Shown here in pieces: positions 31,508-39,527 of a stretch of DNA of 64,000 nt (position 1 is the stretch's first letter; every line of letters begins with the position of its first letter). The stretch spans positions 178,345 through 242,344 of the forward strand of contig NZ_BNBB01000008.1 in assembly GCF_014654615.1 (NCBI RefSeq), in the 5' to 3' direction. Both the position numbers and the translations under genes were made by a program. The notes under the pieces are model-generated. The model was not told the origin of the DNA and did not search any database. It saw nothing but the letters and a program-made list of their open reading frames with translations. This stretch comes from Streptosporangium violaceochromogenes. Lineage in GTDB: Bacteria > Actinomycetota > Actinomycetes > Streptosporangiales > Streptosporangiaceae.

Positions 31508-32704
31508 GTGTTGACCCGCGCTCTGAGGACGGCTCGCAACGGGGCGATCCTCACCTTCGTACTCGCCGGACTGCTGTGCGGATCCATGACCGTGCGCATC
31601 CCCGCGCTGTCCGACAAACTCGGCCTGTCCGAGGCGTCGGTCGGCGTGACCCTCCTGGTGTGGGGTCTGGGCGCGCTGGTCACCATGCAGGCGATGCGCG
31701 GGGTGATGGCACGCTTCGGCAGCCGGAGCGTCCTGCGGGTCGGCGCCCCCCTGTGCGCGATCACCCTGGCCCTGCTGGCGCTCGCCCCCACGTTCCCGCT
31801 GCTGCTGGCCGCCGCCGGCCTCTTCGGCATGGCGTTCGGCGCGGTGGACGTCGCCATGAACGCGCAGGGCTCGACCGTGGAACGCTCCTACGGCCGCCCC
31901 CTGATGAACGGCATGCACGCGGGCTGGTGCGTGGGGGCGATCTCCGCCGGCCTGATCGGCACCGCGGCCATCGCCGCCGGGCTGTCGGTCACGGCCCACC
32001 TGACGCTGGTCTCCCTCGTCGCGCTCCCCCTGCTGGTCGGCATCAGCCGCACCTACCTGCCCGACCCCGTCACGGCCGGAAGGGCCTCATCCGCCGGCCG
32101 CCGCCGGATGCCGGCGGTGGTCTACCTGCTCGGCGTGATCGCGTTCTGCGCGTTCATGGTCGAGGGGACGGTCGCCGACTGGAACGGCCTCTACCTGCGC
32201 GACGTCCTCGGCGCCCCCGAGGCGCTGGCCGCGCTGGGCTATCCGATCTTCGAGGCGGGCATGCTGTCCGGCCGCCTCACCGGCGACCGCGTCCGGCGCC
32301 GCTTCGGCGCCCGCGGCATGCTCGTCACCGCCGGGCTGACCACCGCGGCCACCTTCACCGCGGTCCTGACGGCGCCGACCGCCCCGGTCGCCCTGGCCGC
32401 CATGCTCCTGGTGGGCGTCGCGGTGGCGACGGTGTCCCCGCTGGCCCTGTCCCTGGCGGGCGAGACGGCGGCCAACCCCGGCCCCGCCATCGCCCAGACC
32501 GGGGCGATGGGCTACGCCGGACTGCTGCTCGGCCCGGTGACCATCGGCTTCCTCTCCGACGCGACCGGCTTGCGGACCGCGCTCGGCATCGCCGTCGTCC
32601 TCGGCGTCCTGATCACCCTGGTCGCCCGCCTGCTCCCCCGGCGGGGCACCACCACGGCCCACCTCCAGGAGACCCGGGAACAGGAACTGTCCATGGCGGC
32701 CTGA
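31508..32704 (+). CDS. MFS transporter, probable efflux
   Basis: About 398 residues with twelve predicted membrane segments. MFS motif-A-like loops occur after helix 2 (MRGVMARFGSRSVLRVGAPL) and after helix 8 (LTGDRVRRRFGARGMLV). The sequence resembles the YbjJ/FucP-like branch seen beside TetR repressors, with NAQGSTVERSYGRPLMNGMH in the first half. The start is GTG 31508 or the adjacent TTG 31511, both served by AAAGGA. Substrate unknown; control by the upstream TetR is inferred from context. Confidence 0.88.
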   Translation: MLTRALRTARNGAILTFVLAGLLCGSMTVRIPALSDKLGLSEASVGVTLLVWGLGALVTMQAMRGVMARFGSRSVLRVGAPLCAITLALLALAPTFPLLLAAAGLFGMAFGAVDVAMNAQGSTVERSYGRPLMNGMHAGWCVGAISAGLIGTAAIAAGLSVTAHLTLVSLVALPLLVGISRTYLPDPVTAGRASSAGRRRMPAVVYLLGVIAFCAFMVEGTVADWNGLYLRDVLGAPEALAALGYPIFEAGMLSGRLTGDRVRRRFGARGMLVTAGLTTAATFTAVLTAPTAPVALAAMLLVGVAVATVSPLALSLAGETAANPGPAIAQTGAMGYAGLLLGPVTIGFLSDATGLRTALGIAVVLGVLITLVARLLPRRGTTTAHLQETREQELSMAA

Positions 32705-32723
32705 CCGCCGGACGGTCCCTCCG

Positions 32724-33470
32724 CTATGCCGGAAGTGGCCGGTGGACGTCGTGTACGTCGATGACGATCACGGTGACGTTGTCGGGAGCGCCGTGGTCGA
32801 TCGCCAGCGCCACAAGGCGATCGGCCGCTTCTTCCGGGGCGTCCGGGGAGCGCAGTGCGTCTCGGATGAGCGCATGGGGCACGACCGAGCTCAGTCCGTC
32901 CGAACACAGCAGATACCGGTCACCGGCGCGGAGTTCCCGGACGGTGAGGTCAGGAGAGCGGCCGTCGGGGCGGCCGTCGAGGAATCGGGAGATGCGCTCC
33001 GAAAGGTTCGGCACGCCTCCGGCGTCGGCCACCAGGTTCCCGTAGGTGTGGTCCTCGGTGACCTGGACCATCTCCGAGGTTCCGCCGGCGCCGGAGGGGG
33101 CGTCGCGCAGCAGGTAGGCGCGGGAGTCGCCCACGTTCGCCACGACCGCCGTCGTCCCCGACCACAGCATCGCCACCAGTGTGGTTCCCATGCCCGCCAG
33201 CTCGGGCTCGGCGTCGATCCTCTGGCGCAGAGCCCGGTTGGCGGCGTAGACCGCCTGCCCCAGCAGGTCGGGCAGGGACGCGGGGGCGGCGTGACGGTCG
33301 TAGGGGCGGACGGCTTCGATCACGGTGGTGCCGGCGACGTCGCCCGCGGTGTGGCCCCCCAGTCCGTCGGCGACGGCGAACAGGAAGCGGCCCGCGTAGA
33401 CGGCGTCCTCGTTGCGCCGGCGCACGAGCCCGATGTGGGTGCGGGCGGCTGCTTCGACGGTGAGGTTCAC
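32724..33470 (-). CDS. PP2C-family Ser/Thr protein phosphatase
   Basis: 248 residues, a single soluble catalytic domain. All metal and phosphate motifs are present: VRRRNEDAVYAG, FAVADGLGGHTAGDVA, GMGTTLVAML, ANVGDSRAYLLR, VTEDHTYGNLVADAGG, LLCSDGLSSVV and APDNVTVIVIDV. It is shorter than the PstP type (no membrane helix). Its GTG overlaps the stop of the GntR regulator by four bases, so the two are translationally coupled. It could counteract Ser/Thr kinases such as the three at 41.6-47.4 kb; direct partnership is unproven. Confidence 0.92.
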   Translation of the reverse strand: MNLTVEAAARTHIGLVRRRNEDAVYAGRFLFAVADGLGGHTAGDVAGTTVIEAVRPYDRHAAPASLPDLLGQAVYAANRALRQRIDAEPELAGMGTTLVAMLWSGTTAVVANVGDSRAYLLRDAPSGAGGTSEMVQVTEDHTYGNLVADAGGVPNLSERISRFLDGRPDGRSPDLTVRELRAGDRYLLCSDGLSSVVPHALIRDALRSPDAPEEAADRLVALAIDHGAPDNVTVIVIDVHDVHRPLPA

Positions 33471-34306
33471 TCCGCGTCCCCGCCGGTCTCGGTGCCGCCG
33501 GCCGTCTCGGTGCCGTCAGTCCACGGGGCCTGCGCGGATCCGTCGCGGTGGAGAACGTGCACGGTCTCGACACGATCGCTCGCCACGATGTACTCGGTCA
33601 CCTCGATGGGCAGGCCGTCACGCCCCGAGACGCCCTGGCGTACGATCTCCAGCACGGGCAGGCCGGCAGGGATCTCCAGCAGGCCGGCCTCGTCCTTGGT
33701 CGGCATCCGCGCCCTGTGGATCTCCGTCCAGCTGATCGGCCAGTGCCCGGCCCGCTCCAGCCGGCACAGCCAGTCCCCCGGCCCGGGAGCCTGGGAGGCG
33801 ACCTCCGGCGCCTCGGTGACGCCACGGGGATGGATCCACGAGACGCCGATCTGGAACGGTGGCTCCGACTCCGGTCCGGTGACCCGGAAGCGGCGCATCA
33901 CCTCCGCGCCCGCCGGGACGCCCAGGAGTTTCGCGATGCGCGGGTCGGTCAGGGACTCCACGGACACGGTCGGCGGGACGTGGTGTTTCCAGACCTCCTG
34001 GCCGGAGGCCGAGGGGAACGAGTAGCCGGGGCTGTCGGTGGCGACGTTCCGCTTCACCAGGTTCCCGCGTGGTCTGCGCAGCCGCATCATGCCGTGCCGG
34101 ACGATGATCCCGCGCCCTTGAACCGCCCAGACGAAGCCCTCCGACTCCAGCACCCCGATCGCCCGGCCGATCGTGTCCCGATTCGCGCCGTACTGCGACG
34201 CGAAGTCATCCAGGCGCGGAAGCCTGGCCCCCGGCTCCCACTCGCCCGCCTCGATCCGCGCCCGGATCTGCGCGGCGAGGTCCAGATAACGCGAATGCAC
34301 AGCCAT
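33467..34306 (-). CDS. GntR/HutC-family regulator with UTRA domain
   Basis: About 279 residues. Winged helix at the N-terminus: SRYLDLAAQIRARIEAGEWEPGARLPR then RDTIGRAIGVLESEGFVWAVQGRG. A UTRA effector domain follows from about residue 100 to 260 (EVMRRFRVT, PVLEIVRQGVSG, EVTEYIVASDRV). ATG 34306 is preceded by GGGAG/AGAGG; a GTG codon lies directly before it. It is coupled to the PP2C gene downstream and divergent from a group of small genes; the gap holds matching boxes that it may bind. Confidence 0.9.
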   Translation of the reverse strand: MAVHSRYLDLAAQIRARIEAGEWEPGARLPRLDDFASQYGANRDTIGRAIGVLESEGFVWAVQGRGIIVRHGMMRLRRPRGNLVKRNVATDSPGYSFPSASGQEVWKHHVPPTVSVESLTDPRIAKLLGVPAGAEVMRRFRVTGPESEPPFQIGVSWIHPRGVTEAPEVASQAPGPGDWLCRLERAGHWPISWTEIHRARMPTKDEAGLLEIPAGLPVLEIVRQGVSGRDGLPIEVTEYIVASDRVETVHVLHRDGSAQAPWTDGTETAGGTETGGDAE

Positions 34307-34329
34307 CACACGCCTCTCCCTTCACGAAA

Positions 34330-34390
34330 ATCATCTTGGGACAATTAACAGAGGGCTGACGTGGGCCGACTATAGTCCCAAGACAATCAT
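34330..34390. promoter_or_regulatory. Inverted CTTGGGAC boxes: candidate GntR operator
   Basis: CTTGGGAC (34335-34342) and its complement GTCCCAAG (34375-34382) face each other 32 bases apart. Read outward each is part of a longer imperfect palindrome of the form TTGTC-N-GACAA (left box continues into GACAAT, right box reads ATTGTC on the minus strand). TATAGT-like -10 sequences exist on both strands at 34369-34376. The layout suggests a divergent promoter controlled by the adjacent GntR protein. Confidence 0.5.
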
Positions 34391-34527
34391 CCTCCGAAAG
34401 GATTGGGTCACGTAGAGGTACTGACGTGACCAGCGGTGTCCGAACCATAGGGGAACCACAGAAAGCGGATTCGCCCGGCGCTCCACACGTCCGGGCGAAC
34501 CCTTGACCAGGAAGGCACTCCTGATCC

Positions 34528-35222
34528 ATGACCAACCCTAGTACTCCGGTCCTCAGCCGGAAGACGGTGAACATCTGCGGCTGTTTCGCCGGTTCCGTAC
34601 CTCTGCCCATGGGGTGCGCTCGGTGCGGGCACGCCCCCTACGCGCACGGCTGTCCCGGCCTCCCCGCCGATCACGACTACGTCCAGCCGGACGGTGCGCT
34701 GATGGGTGCCCGCCTGGAGGCCCGCCGCTGTGGCGGCCCCGTCCTGCTGCCCCGCCTCGGGCCGCCCGCCGAGGTGGCGCCCGGCGAGGTGATCCCGCTG
34801 GTCCCCGCCCAGCGCCGCCCCGAACCGCCCGCCGCCGCGCCGGTTGCTCCGGAGCAGACCCCGCCCGCCCTACGGCCCGCCCGGCCGCCGCTGCCCCGGC
34901 AAAGGCCCCGGCCGGTCGCGCGTCCGGGGTCCGGCCTGCCGCCAATCGGCCCCCTCGGCGTAACGGCACCCGGCCGGCCGCCGGAAGACCGTTCCGGCGC
35001 GGCCACGCCCGGCCGCCCACGTCTTGCGGCCCACCTCCGGCGGCTCATCCCCCCGGCGTGCCCGAGGCCGCGCCCGCCTCCGGAACCGTCCCGCCCCCGC
35101 CCCGGGCGGCCACGCCGTACGGCACGGCCCGGCGGCTCTCCCCCACCTCATCAAGCGGACCCGCCCGGCGCTCACAACGCCGGAACAGGTCCCCGACCGG
35201 ACAACGGAGGTCCGATCCGTGA
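34528..35222 (+). CDS. Small Cys/His-rich protein with Pro-rich tail, 3' end uncertain
   Basis: Function unknown. The first 75 or so residues look like a genuine start: MTNPSTPVLSRKTVNICG, then GCARCGHAPYAHGCPG, a probable zinc site. After about 34890 the frame becomes Pro/Arg-rich and stays open to 35850, swallowing two better-supported genes. The -1 frame ends at TGA 35220-35222, which would overlap the next GTG by four bases, the usual spacing here. I therefore suspect either a frameshift (real or sequencing) in the Pro-rich part or a degenerate gene; the end given assumes this. It is divergent from the GntR gene across the inverted boxes. Confidence 0.4.
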
Positions 35223-35530
35223 ACAGCAACGGTGGTTCTCCCACCCCCGCAGGCGTGATCCCCGGGTGGCGGGTCATCCTCAGCGACGCCGGCCGCCTCT
35301 GGGCCAGCCGCCAGGTTCCCTTCCCCCGCGAGACCGACCGGTGCGCCCCGCCGTACCGCACCGTCGACGCCGACACCCTCGACGAGCTGCGGGCCGAGGT
35401 CGAACGGCAGGAACAGGCCGCCCGCAACCTGGAGGCCGCCGAGCAGACGGGGCAAAGCCCGACCGACCAGGAGACCACCCCCAGCGGGAAGACCGCCTCC
35501 GGGACGGCGTCCGGGCAGGCGGGCCGGTGA
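35219..35530 (+). CDS. Small soluble protein of unknown function (103 aa)
   Basis: GTG 35219 has CGGAGG eight bases upstream, the best ribosome site in the area. The product starts MNSNGGSPTPAG and has a compact part VIPGWRVILSDAGRLWASR followed by an amphipathic helix TLDELRAEVERQEQAARNLE and a polar tail. I do not recognise a named domain. The stop overlaps the next GTG by four bases. The context (GntR regulator, zinc-motif gene, next small gene) suggests a small co-regulated cassette. Confidence 0.65.
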   Translation: MNSNGGSPTPAGVIPGWRVILSDAGRLWASRQVPFPRETDRCAPPYRTVDADTLDELRAEVERQEQAARNLEAAEQTGQSPTDQETTPSGKTASGTASGQAGR

Positions 35531-35850
35531 TCGGCCAGCCCCGCACCCCCGGCCGGCACCGGGCAGGGCAGCCGTACTCCCTCGTTCACCGGCGCGTCTG
35601 GGACGGCCCGGCCCGCGACCAAGCCGAAGCATTGGAACGTTCCCGTCCCGGATGGGTGGTCTGGTACGGCCCCGGCACCCGCCGCTTCTACGCCGCCGCG
35701 GCCTGGCCCACCTCCGAACCGATCATGGTCTGCGCCTCCACCGCCGCCGGCCTGGAAGAGCTGATCAACCAGACCGAGACCGCCCTGCTCCTCCGAGCCG
35801 CCGCATCCACCGCCACCCCCGGTGTCCCCGCCGACCTTCCCCCGGCATGA
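35527..35850 (+). CDS. Small protein of unknown function (107 aa)
   Basis: GTG 35527 overlaps the preceding stop (GTGA). The product has YSLVHRRVWDGPARDQ, a central WVVWYGPGTRRFYAAAAW and the helix CASTAAGLEELINQTE; soluble, no signal peptide, function unknown. The same frame is open far upstream, but that part is low-complexity and overlaps the 103-aa gene. Third member of the cassette divergent from the GntR gene. Confidence 0.6.
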   Translation: MIGQPRTPGRHRAGQPYSLVHRRVWDGPARDQAEALERSRPGWVVWYGPGTRRFYAAAAWPTSEPIMVCASTAAGLEELINQTETALLLRAAASTATPGVPADLPPA

Positions 35851-35954
35851 GGAACACGATCACGACGGGACGTTTCCCCGCTGTTCCCCACCGAGACTCC
35901 ACCGGCCAGTCAGGCGCAACCTGCTGTCGCTGATTCCTCATTCCGGATCACCTT

Positions 35955-36548
35955 TTAGGTGAGTACCTCACCGTGGCACATCTGCTCGCGCTGCTCCGCC
36001 GAGGGCTTCTCCAGCAGGTTGCCGATGCGGTCGACCACGTTGTAGGCGGCGCCGACCAGGTCGCCCGCGTGGCGGACGGAGAGTCTCACCCTCACTCGCC
36101 AGGGCATGCCGTCCAGGCGCATGAGCAGGTCGGTGCTGTCGGGCTCGTAGACGATGTCGGTCAGCTCCCCCTGCCAGGGTTGGGCGAGGTGGTAGTCGGT
36201 CCACGCGCTGGTGTCACAGAGCTCGTGGAGAGCGTATCCGTGCCGGATCAGGCCGGGACCGTGCGGGCGGGGTGTCATGACGGTGTAGTCATAGTCGGCC
36301 GGTTCGGGGCGGGCCGGAAGGCCCCGCGCGGTCAGGAGCGCGCGCAGGGCCTCACAGGAGATGTCGTATTCCACCTTCAGGTGCAACGGTGGATGGTTGG
36401 GGTGTTCCACAACCAGCGTGGCCTGCTTGCCGGTGAAACCGATACGGGCGAAGCATAGTCCGGCCTCGGCGTTGAACCGCTGAATGGCTTGCACCTGCGC
36501 AAGCAGCCCGCATGCTTGGTGGACCTGGATACTGTCACCGACACGCAC
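35955..36548 (-). CDS. Unknown protein just downstream of the secreted DNRLRE gene (candidate partner)
   Basis: 197 residues, no signal peptide or membrane helix. It has an N-terminal beta-rich half (LCFARIGFTGKQATLVVEH) and a C-terminal half with TDIVYEPDSTDLLMRLDGMPWRVRVRLSVRH. I recognise no family. GTG 36548 has GGAGG five bases upstream. It follows the secreted DNRLRE protein by 39 bases on the same strand, so the two are probably cotranscribed. In polymorphic toxin loci that position holds the immunity gene; this role is only a hypothesis. Confidence 0.6.
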   Translation of the reverse strand: MRVGDSIQVHQACGLLAQVQAIQRFNAEAGLCFARIGFTGKQATLVVEHPNHPPLHLKVEYDISCEALRALLTARGLPARPEPADYDYTVMTPRPHGPGLIRHGYALHELCDTSAWTDYHLAQPWQGELTDIVYEPDSTDLLMRLDGMPWRVRVRLSVRHAGDLVGAAYNVVDRIGNLLEKPSAEQREQMCHGEVLT

Positions 36549-36587
36549 GTCGCCCTCCGTCTACCTTGAAGAAGATCTCGAATGGGT

Positions 36588-38815
36588 TCAGCGGATATTA
36601 ACCGCATTCTTCACATAGTTGGGGCAGCGGGTCACGCCTAGGCAGAAAGCGGTAATGACGCCAAATGTTCCAGCGTAAACGTCTGGGTCGGTGGTGTAGG
36701 AAACAACTGCCCGTACTCGCTTGGATTCGGTCTTCTTACAAGTACGCCACCACAGCATGCCGTCGCATTGGACCCTGTAGGCAATCGTGTCGTATTCCCA
36801 TCGGGAAGGAACCATCGTCTGCTGACGTTTGCCGCCCGGCATCTTGCTTTGGGTGGTGGCGCGCACCGCCCTCATGTTTAGGTTGTGTTTCTGCTGGATT
36901 TTTACGTCGCCGAAACCGTCATATACTGTGTAGAATCCCTGGCGATAGTAGACCTTCTTGTTGTCGCGCTCTCTCCAGACGAACAGCAACTTGTAACGCT
37001 CGTCGTTCGCTGCGGTGTTCATGGTGTCGGCTTTGGCCGCGGGGACATCACTCATGGGCTCCTCTGGCTGAGGGGCCGTGATGGGTGGATCGGTGGGGCT
37101 GGATGTCTGGGGCCAGTCTTCGCCGGTGTTTTCTCCAGGGAAATCCATGGTGTCGGAGAGTACTCCGGTGGAGTGCAACCGGTTGAGATCAGACTCCACC
37201 ACTCCCGGCTGGTCATACAACTGGTCGTAGGCGAATGTCTGACCATCCAGGGGGATTGAACCGCTCTCTTCGGTGACCGCCAACTCAACTGTGGCAGGAG
37301 AAGGGTTGGTGAAGTCGATGAAGAGCGATGGTCCGGTGGTGCCGCTTTCCGACGACCGGTACATACGCCAGTTCGTTGCGTCGGCCTCGTGGGCCGATCG
37401 CAGTTGAAAACCATAGTCGCCTGCGCCATTGACCCAGTCTCTGACGATCTCCTCAACGGAGTACACGATCAGGTTCTCAGCGCAGTCGGGCGCACCGTAC
37501 CCACTTGTGACGGTAACAGCGCCCAGTGTGGTCGTCGGTGGCTGGTGGCTTAGAGTGAGCGTGGACGGCGTCCAGTCGCCGGTGATGCGGCGGACCTGGA
37601 CTCCGGAGCCGACCACGGCCCCGCACGCATTGGATTTGTAGCTCGACAGCCGCAGGTCGGCGTTGAGGATGGTGGCGCCGTGCAGAGCCCGACCGACGTT
37701 GAAGCGGATATAGCTGTGAGCGGTTTTGGCGCCGTGGTCGAATTTGCCGACATGCAGCCAGGTGACCGCGGTCTGGGAGCCGGGGTAATCGCTGCTGACG
37801 AAGGTGTCGACCTTCAGCCCAGCGCCAACCCATTCGTTGGTGGACAGGGTCACCGGGTACTGCACGGCCGGGTCGGCCAGAAAGCGATCATCGGCCTGGA
37901 CGTGCAGCCTGGCGGTGGTTCCGGCCTGAGTCACCGTAGTCGTGGCGGTGGCCCGGCGTCCAGCGTCCGGGGAGGCTGCCGCAGTGGCGTCCTGCATCTG
38001 CATCGGCGCGGCCACGGCCGCCACTTTGCCGTCCGGGCCGGTCACACGCAGTACCCTCTTGGCGGTCTGGGAGTATTTCATGCCCTTTGGCAGCGTGAGC
38101 GGCATCGTCACGTGAACTGGCCGGTCCGGGGGCCGGGGTAGGACGATCTGCTGACTAAACCCTTCGGGCAAAGCCTCCAGGATCAGGTCGCCGCCATCAA
38201 CGGCGCCCCGGTAGATGGCCTTGCTGCCGGTGATCTCGGGCACGGGCAGTGGCTTGTCCCAACCGATTCGGGCACGGGCAGTGGCTTGTCCCAACCGATT
38301 CGGGCACGGGCAGTGGCTTGTCCCAACCGATTCGGGCACGGGCAGTGGCTTGTCCCAACCGATTCGGGCACGGGCAGTGGCTTGTCCCAACCGATGATGC
38401 GGGTAGTGGCACCATCGGTGATGGTAACCAGCGGGCGCGTTCCGCCGGTGGAGAAACCGACGCCCCCCTTGGCGGATTTGGGTCGTAGTAGTCCGTTGTC
38501 GTTGACCAGGGTTGTATCGACGGGAACCAGTTGGTTGTTTTGCTTGACGCGGATCGGGCCAGCAAAAAACTCCGCTCGAAACGCTCCGTTAGGCAAGGCG
38601 TAAAGAGTGGTGTCCTCGGTGCGCATCGCCTGGATCTCCACGGGTGTGTCATGGGCCTTGGCGGCCTCGAGAGCCCGTGTTAGATGTAAGGCAGGCACGG
38701 AAGAGGGCGACGGCTCGGGCGGGGTAGCGTGAGCTGGAACGACGCCTAGTGCGCACAGCACGGCGGTTACCAATAGGCTGGCCGCCAAGCGAGAAACAGT
38801 TGAAATGGAAGCCAA
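36588..38815 (-). pseudogene. Secreted DNRLRE-domain protein, frame broken by 32-bp tandem repeat (OFF allele?)
   Basis: Two frames make one gene. The 5' frame (TTG 38815 with AAGGA five bases upstream, to stop 38183) encodes a signal peptide (MASISTVSRLAASLLVTAVL...PAHA) and a beta-rich region. The 3' frame (to 36588) encodes a DNRLRE-type jelly-roll domain (YIRFNVGRALHGATILNADL, WRMYRSSESG) and an unrecognised basic C-terminal domain of about 140 residues with several Cys. The switch between frames falls in five copies of a 32-base unit at 38236-38395. Since 32 is not divisible by 3, one, four or seven copies restore a full protein of about 715-780 residues; five copies give a product of about 210. 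DNRLRE domains occur in large secreted actinobacterial proteins including Rhs-like toxins. Codon GC is lower than in the core genes. Confidence 0.7.
38236..38395. repeat. Tandem repeat, five perfect copies of a 32-bp unit
   Basis: Unit beginning TCGGGCACGGGCAGTGGCTT and ending GTCCCAACCGAT; copies at 38236-38267, 38268-38299, 38300-38331, 38332-38363 and 38364-38395 are identical. There are no spacers, so it is not CRISPR. It lies inside the secreted-protein gene, and on the coding strand one copy encodes GWDKPLPVPE plus a partial codon, so each gain or loss of a copy changes frame. None of the three frames has a stop inside the array. Confidence 0.97.
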
Positions 38816-38863
38816 AGGAGTCCTTGTTGCGCGAGAGTCCGGCGCCACCAGATTGATGATCAA

Positions 38864-39391
38864 CTGCCGGATGCATCAAGATTAAACACCCCGTATGTTT
38901 ATCTTGCATCTTTTTGTGTCCGTAAGAATTCTGTGACCAGTGAGACATGTGATCTTTCGTTATCGTTGAAGGTGTTGAGGGTCTTGGCTGTACCCTGTTT
39001 GCCGCCCTTGGCGGGGGTGATCATTTCCGGCGACGGGGCGGTGTGGTCGAGGAGTGCCCGGCGCGGGGTACATCAAGGTCTCCACCAAAGCCGGGGCGAT
39101 TCATTCGTCGGTCGAGAGGCTGTGCTGGCCCTGGCCGCGGAAGACCGGATCGACAACTGGACACGAAGTAACGTCGCCGACGGGCTGCTGTCAACCGTTG
39201 AGAGCTTTGTCAACGATGTGATCCGGAACACCGTGAGGGTGCAGGACCCTGAGCAGCGGGTCCTGGCCACAATCGCCGGCCTGGAAGCCGCCAAGTCCGA
39301 ACTGGCTCCCGCCTGAGGGCCTGAGGGCCTGTGCGGGTCGGCGACAGCCTGGGCCTTGTCCTTTCGAGCCGGGGAGCCTCCTCATAGCGGA
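38864..39391. other. Low-GC region with one doubtful small ORF
   Basis: Upstream of the secreted-protein gene. From 38864 to about 38950 the DNA is AT-rich (promoter-like for the minus gene). A plus-strand frame from GTG 38933 to 39316 could encode 127 residues; its C-terminal part (VADGLLSTVESFVNDVIRNT, VLATIAGLEAAKSELAPA) looks protein-like and helical, but there is no good ribosome site and no family resemblance. It may be a real small gene or the remnant of one. Confidence 0.3.
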
Positions 39392-39428
39392 ACGGCGCCG
39401 CACCCTCGGAAGGAAGGTGCGGCGCCGT
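39392..39428. terminator. 13-bp hairpin downstream of etfA
   Basis: ACGGCGCCGCACC (39392-39404), an 11-base loop, and GGTGCGGCGCCGT (39416-39428). It lies about 100 bases past the etfA stop and past the doubtful plus-strand ORF, so it can act on either strand. Confidence 0.6.
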
Positions 39429-39527
39429 CCCGGTCATGCCGTCTCCGGACCGTTCACGGACGGAGCCGTGGTGTGCCCGGGCTAACCTCCAGCGGCCTCC
39501 TGACGCGCCTGATGGCGCCCCGGGGCC

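Noticed and set aside
34528..35850. A single 440-residue protein spanning the three small genes.
   Set aside because: Its middle is low-complexity and overlaps a gene with a very good ribosome site (35219); four-base overlaps favour separate genes.
38236..38395. Could the five 32-bp repeats be a CRISPR array?
   Set aside because: Copies are directly adjacent with no spacer sequences, sit inside a protein frame, and no cas gene is near.
38933..39316. 127-codon plus-strand frame as a firm gene.
   Set aside because: No ribosome site, weak codon bias and no family resemblance; kept only as a low-confidence note.
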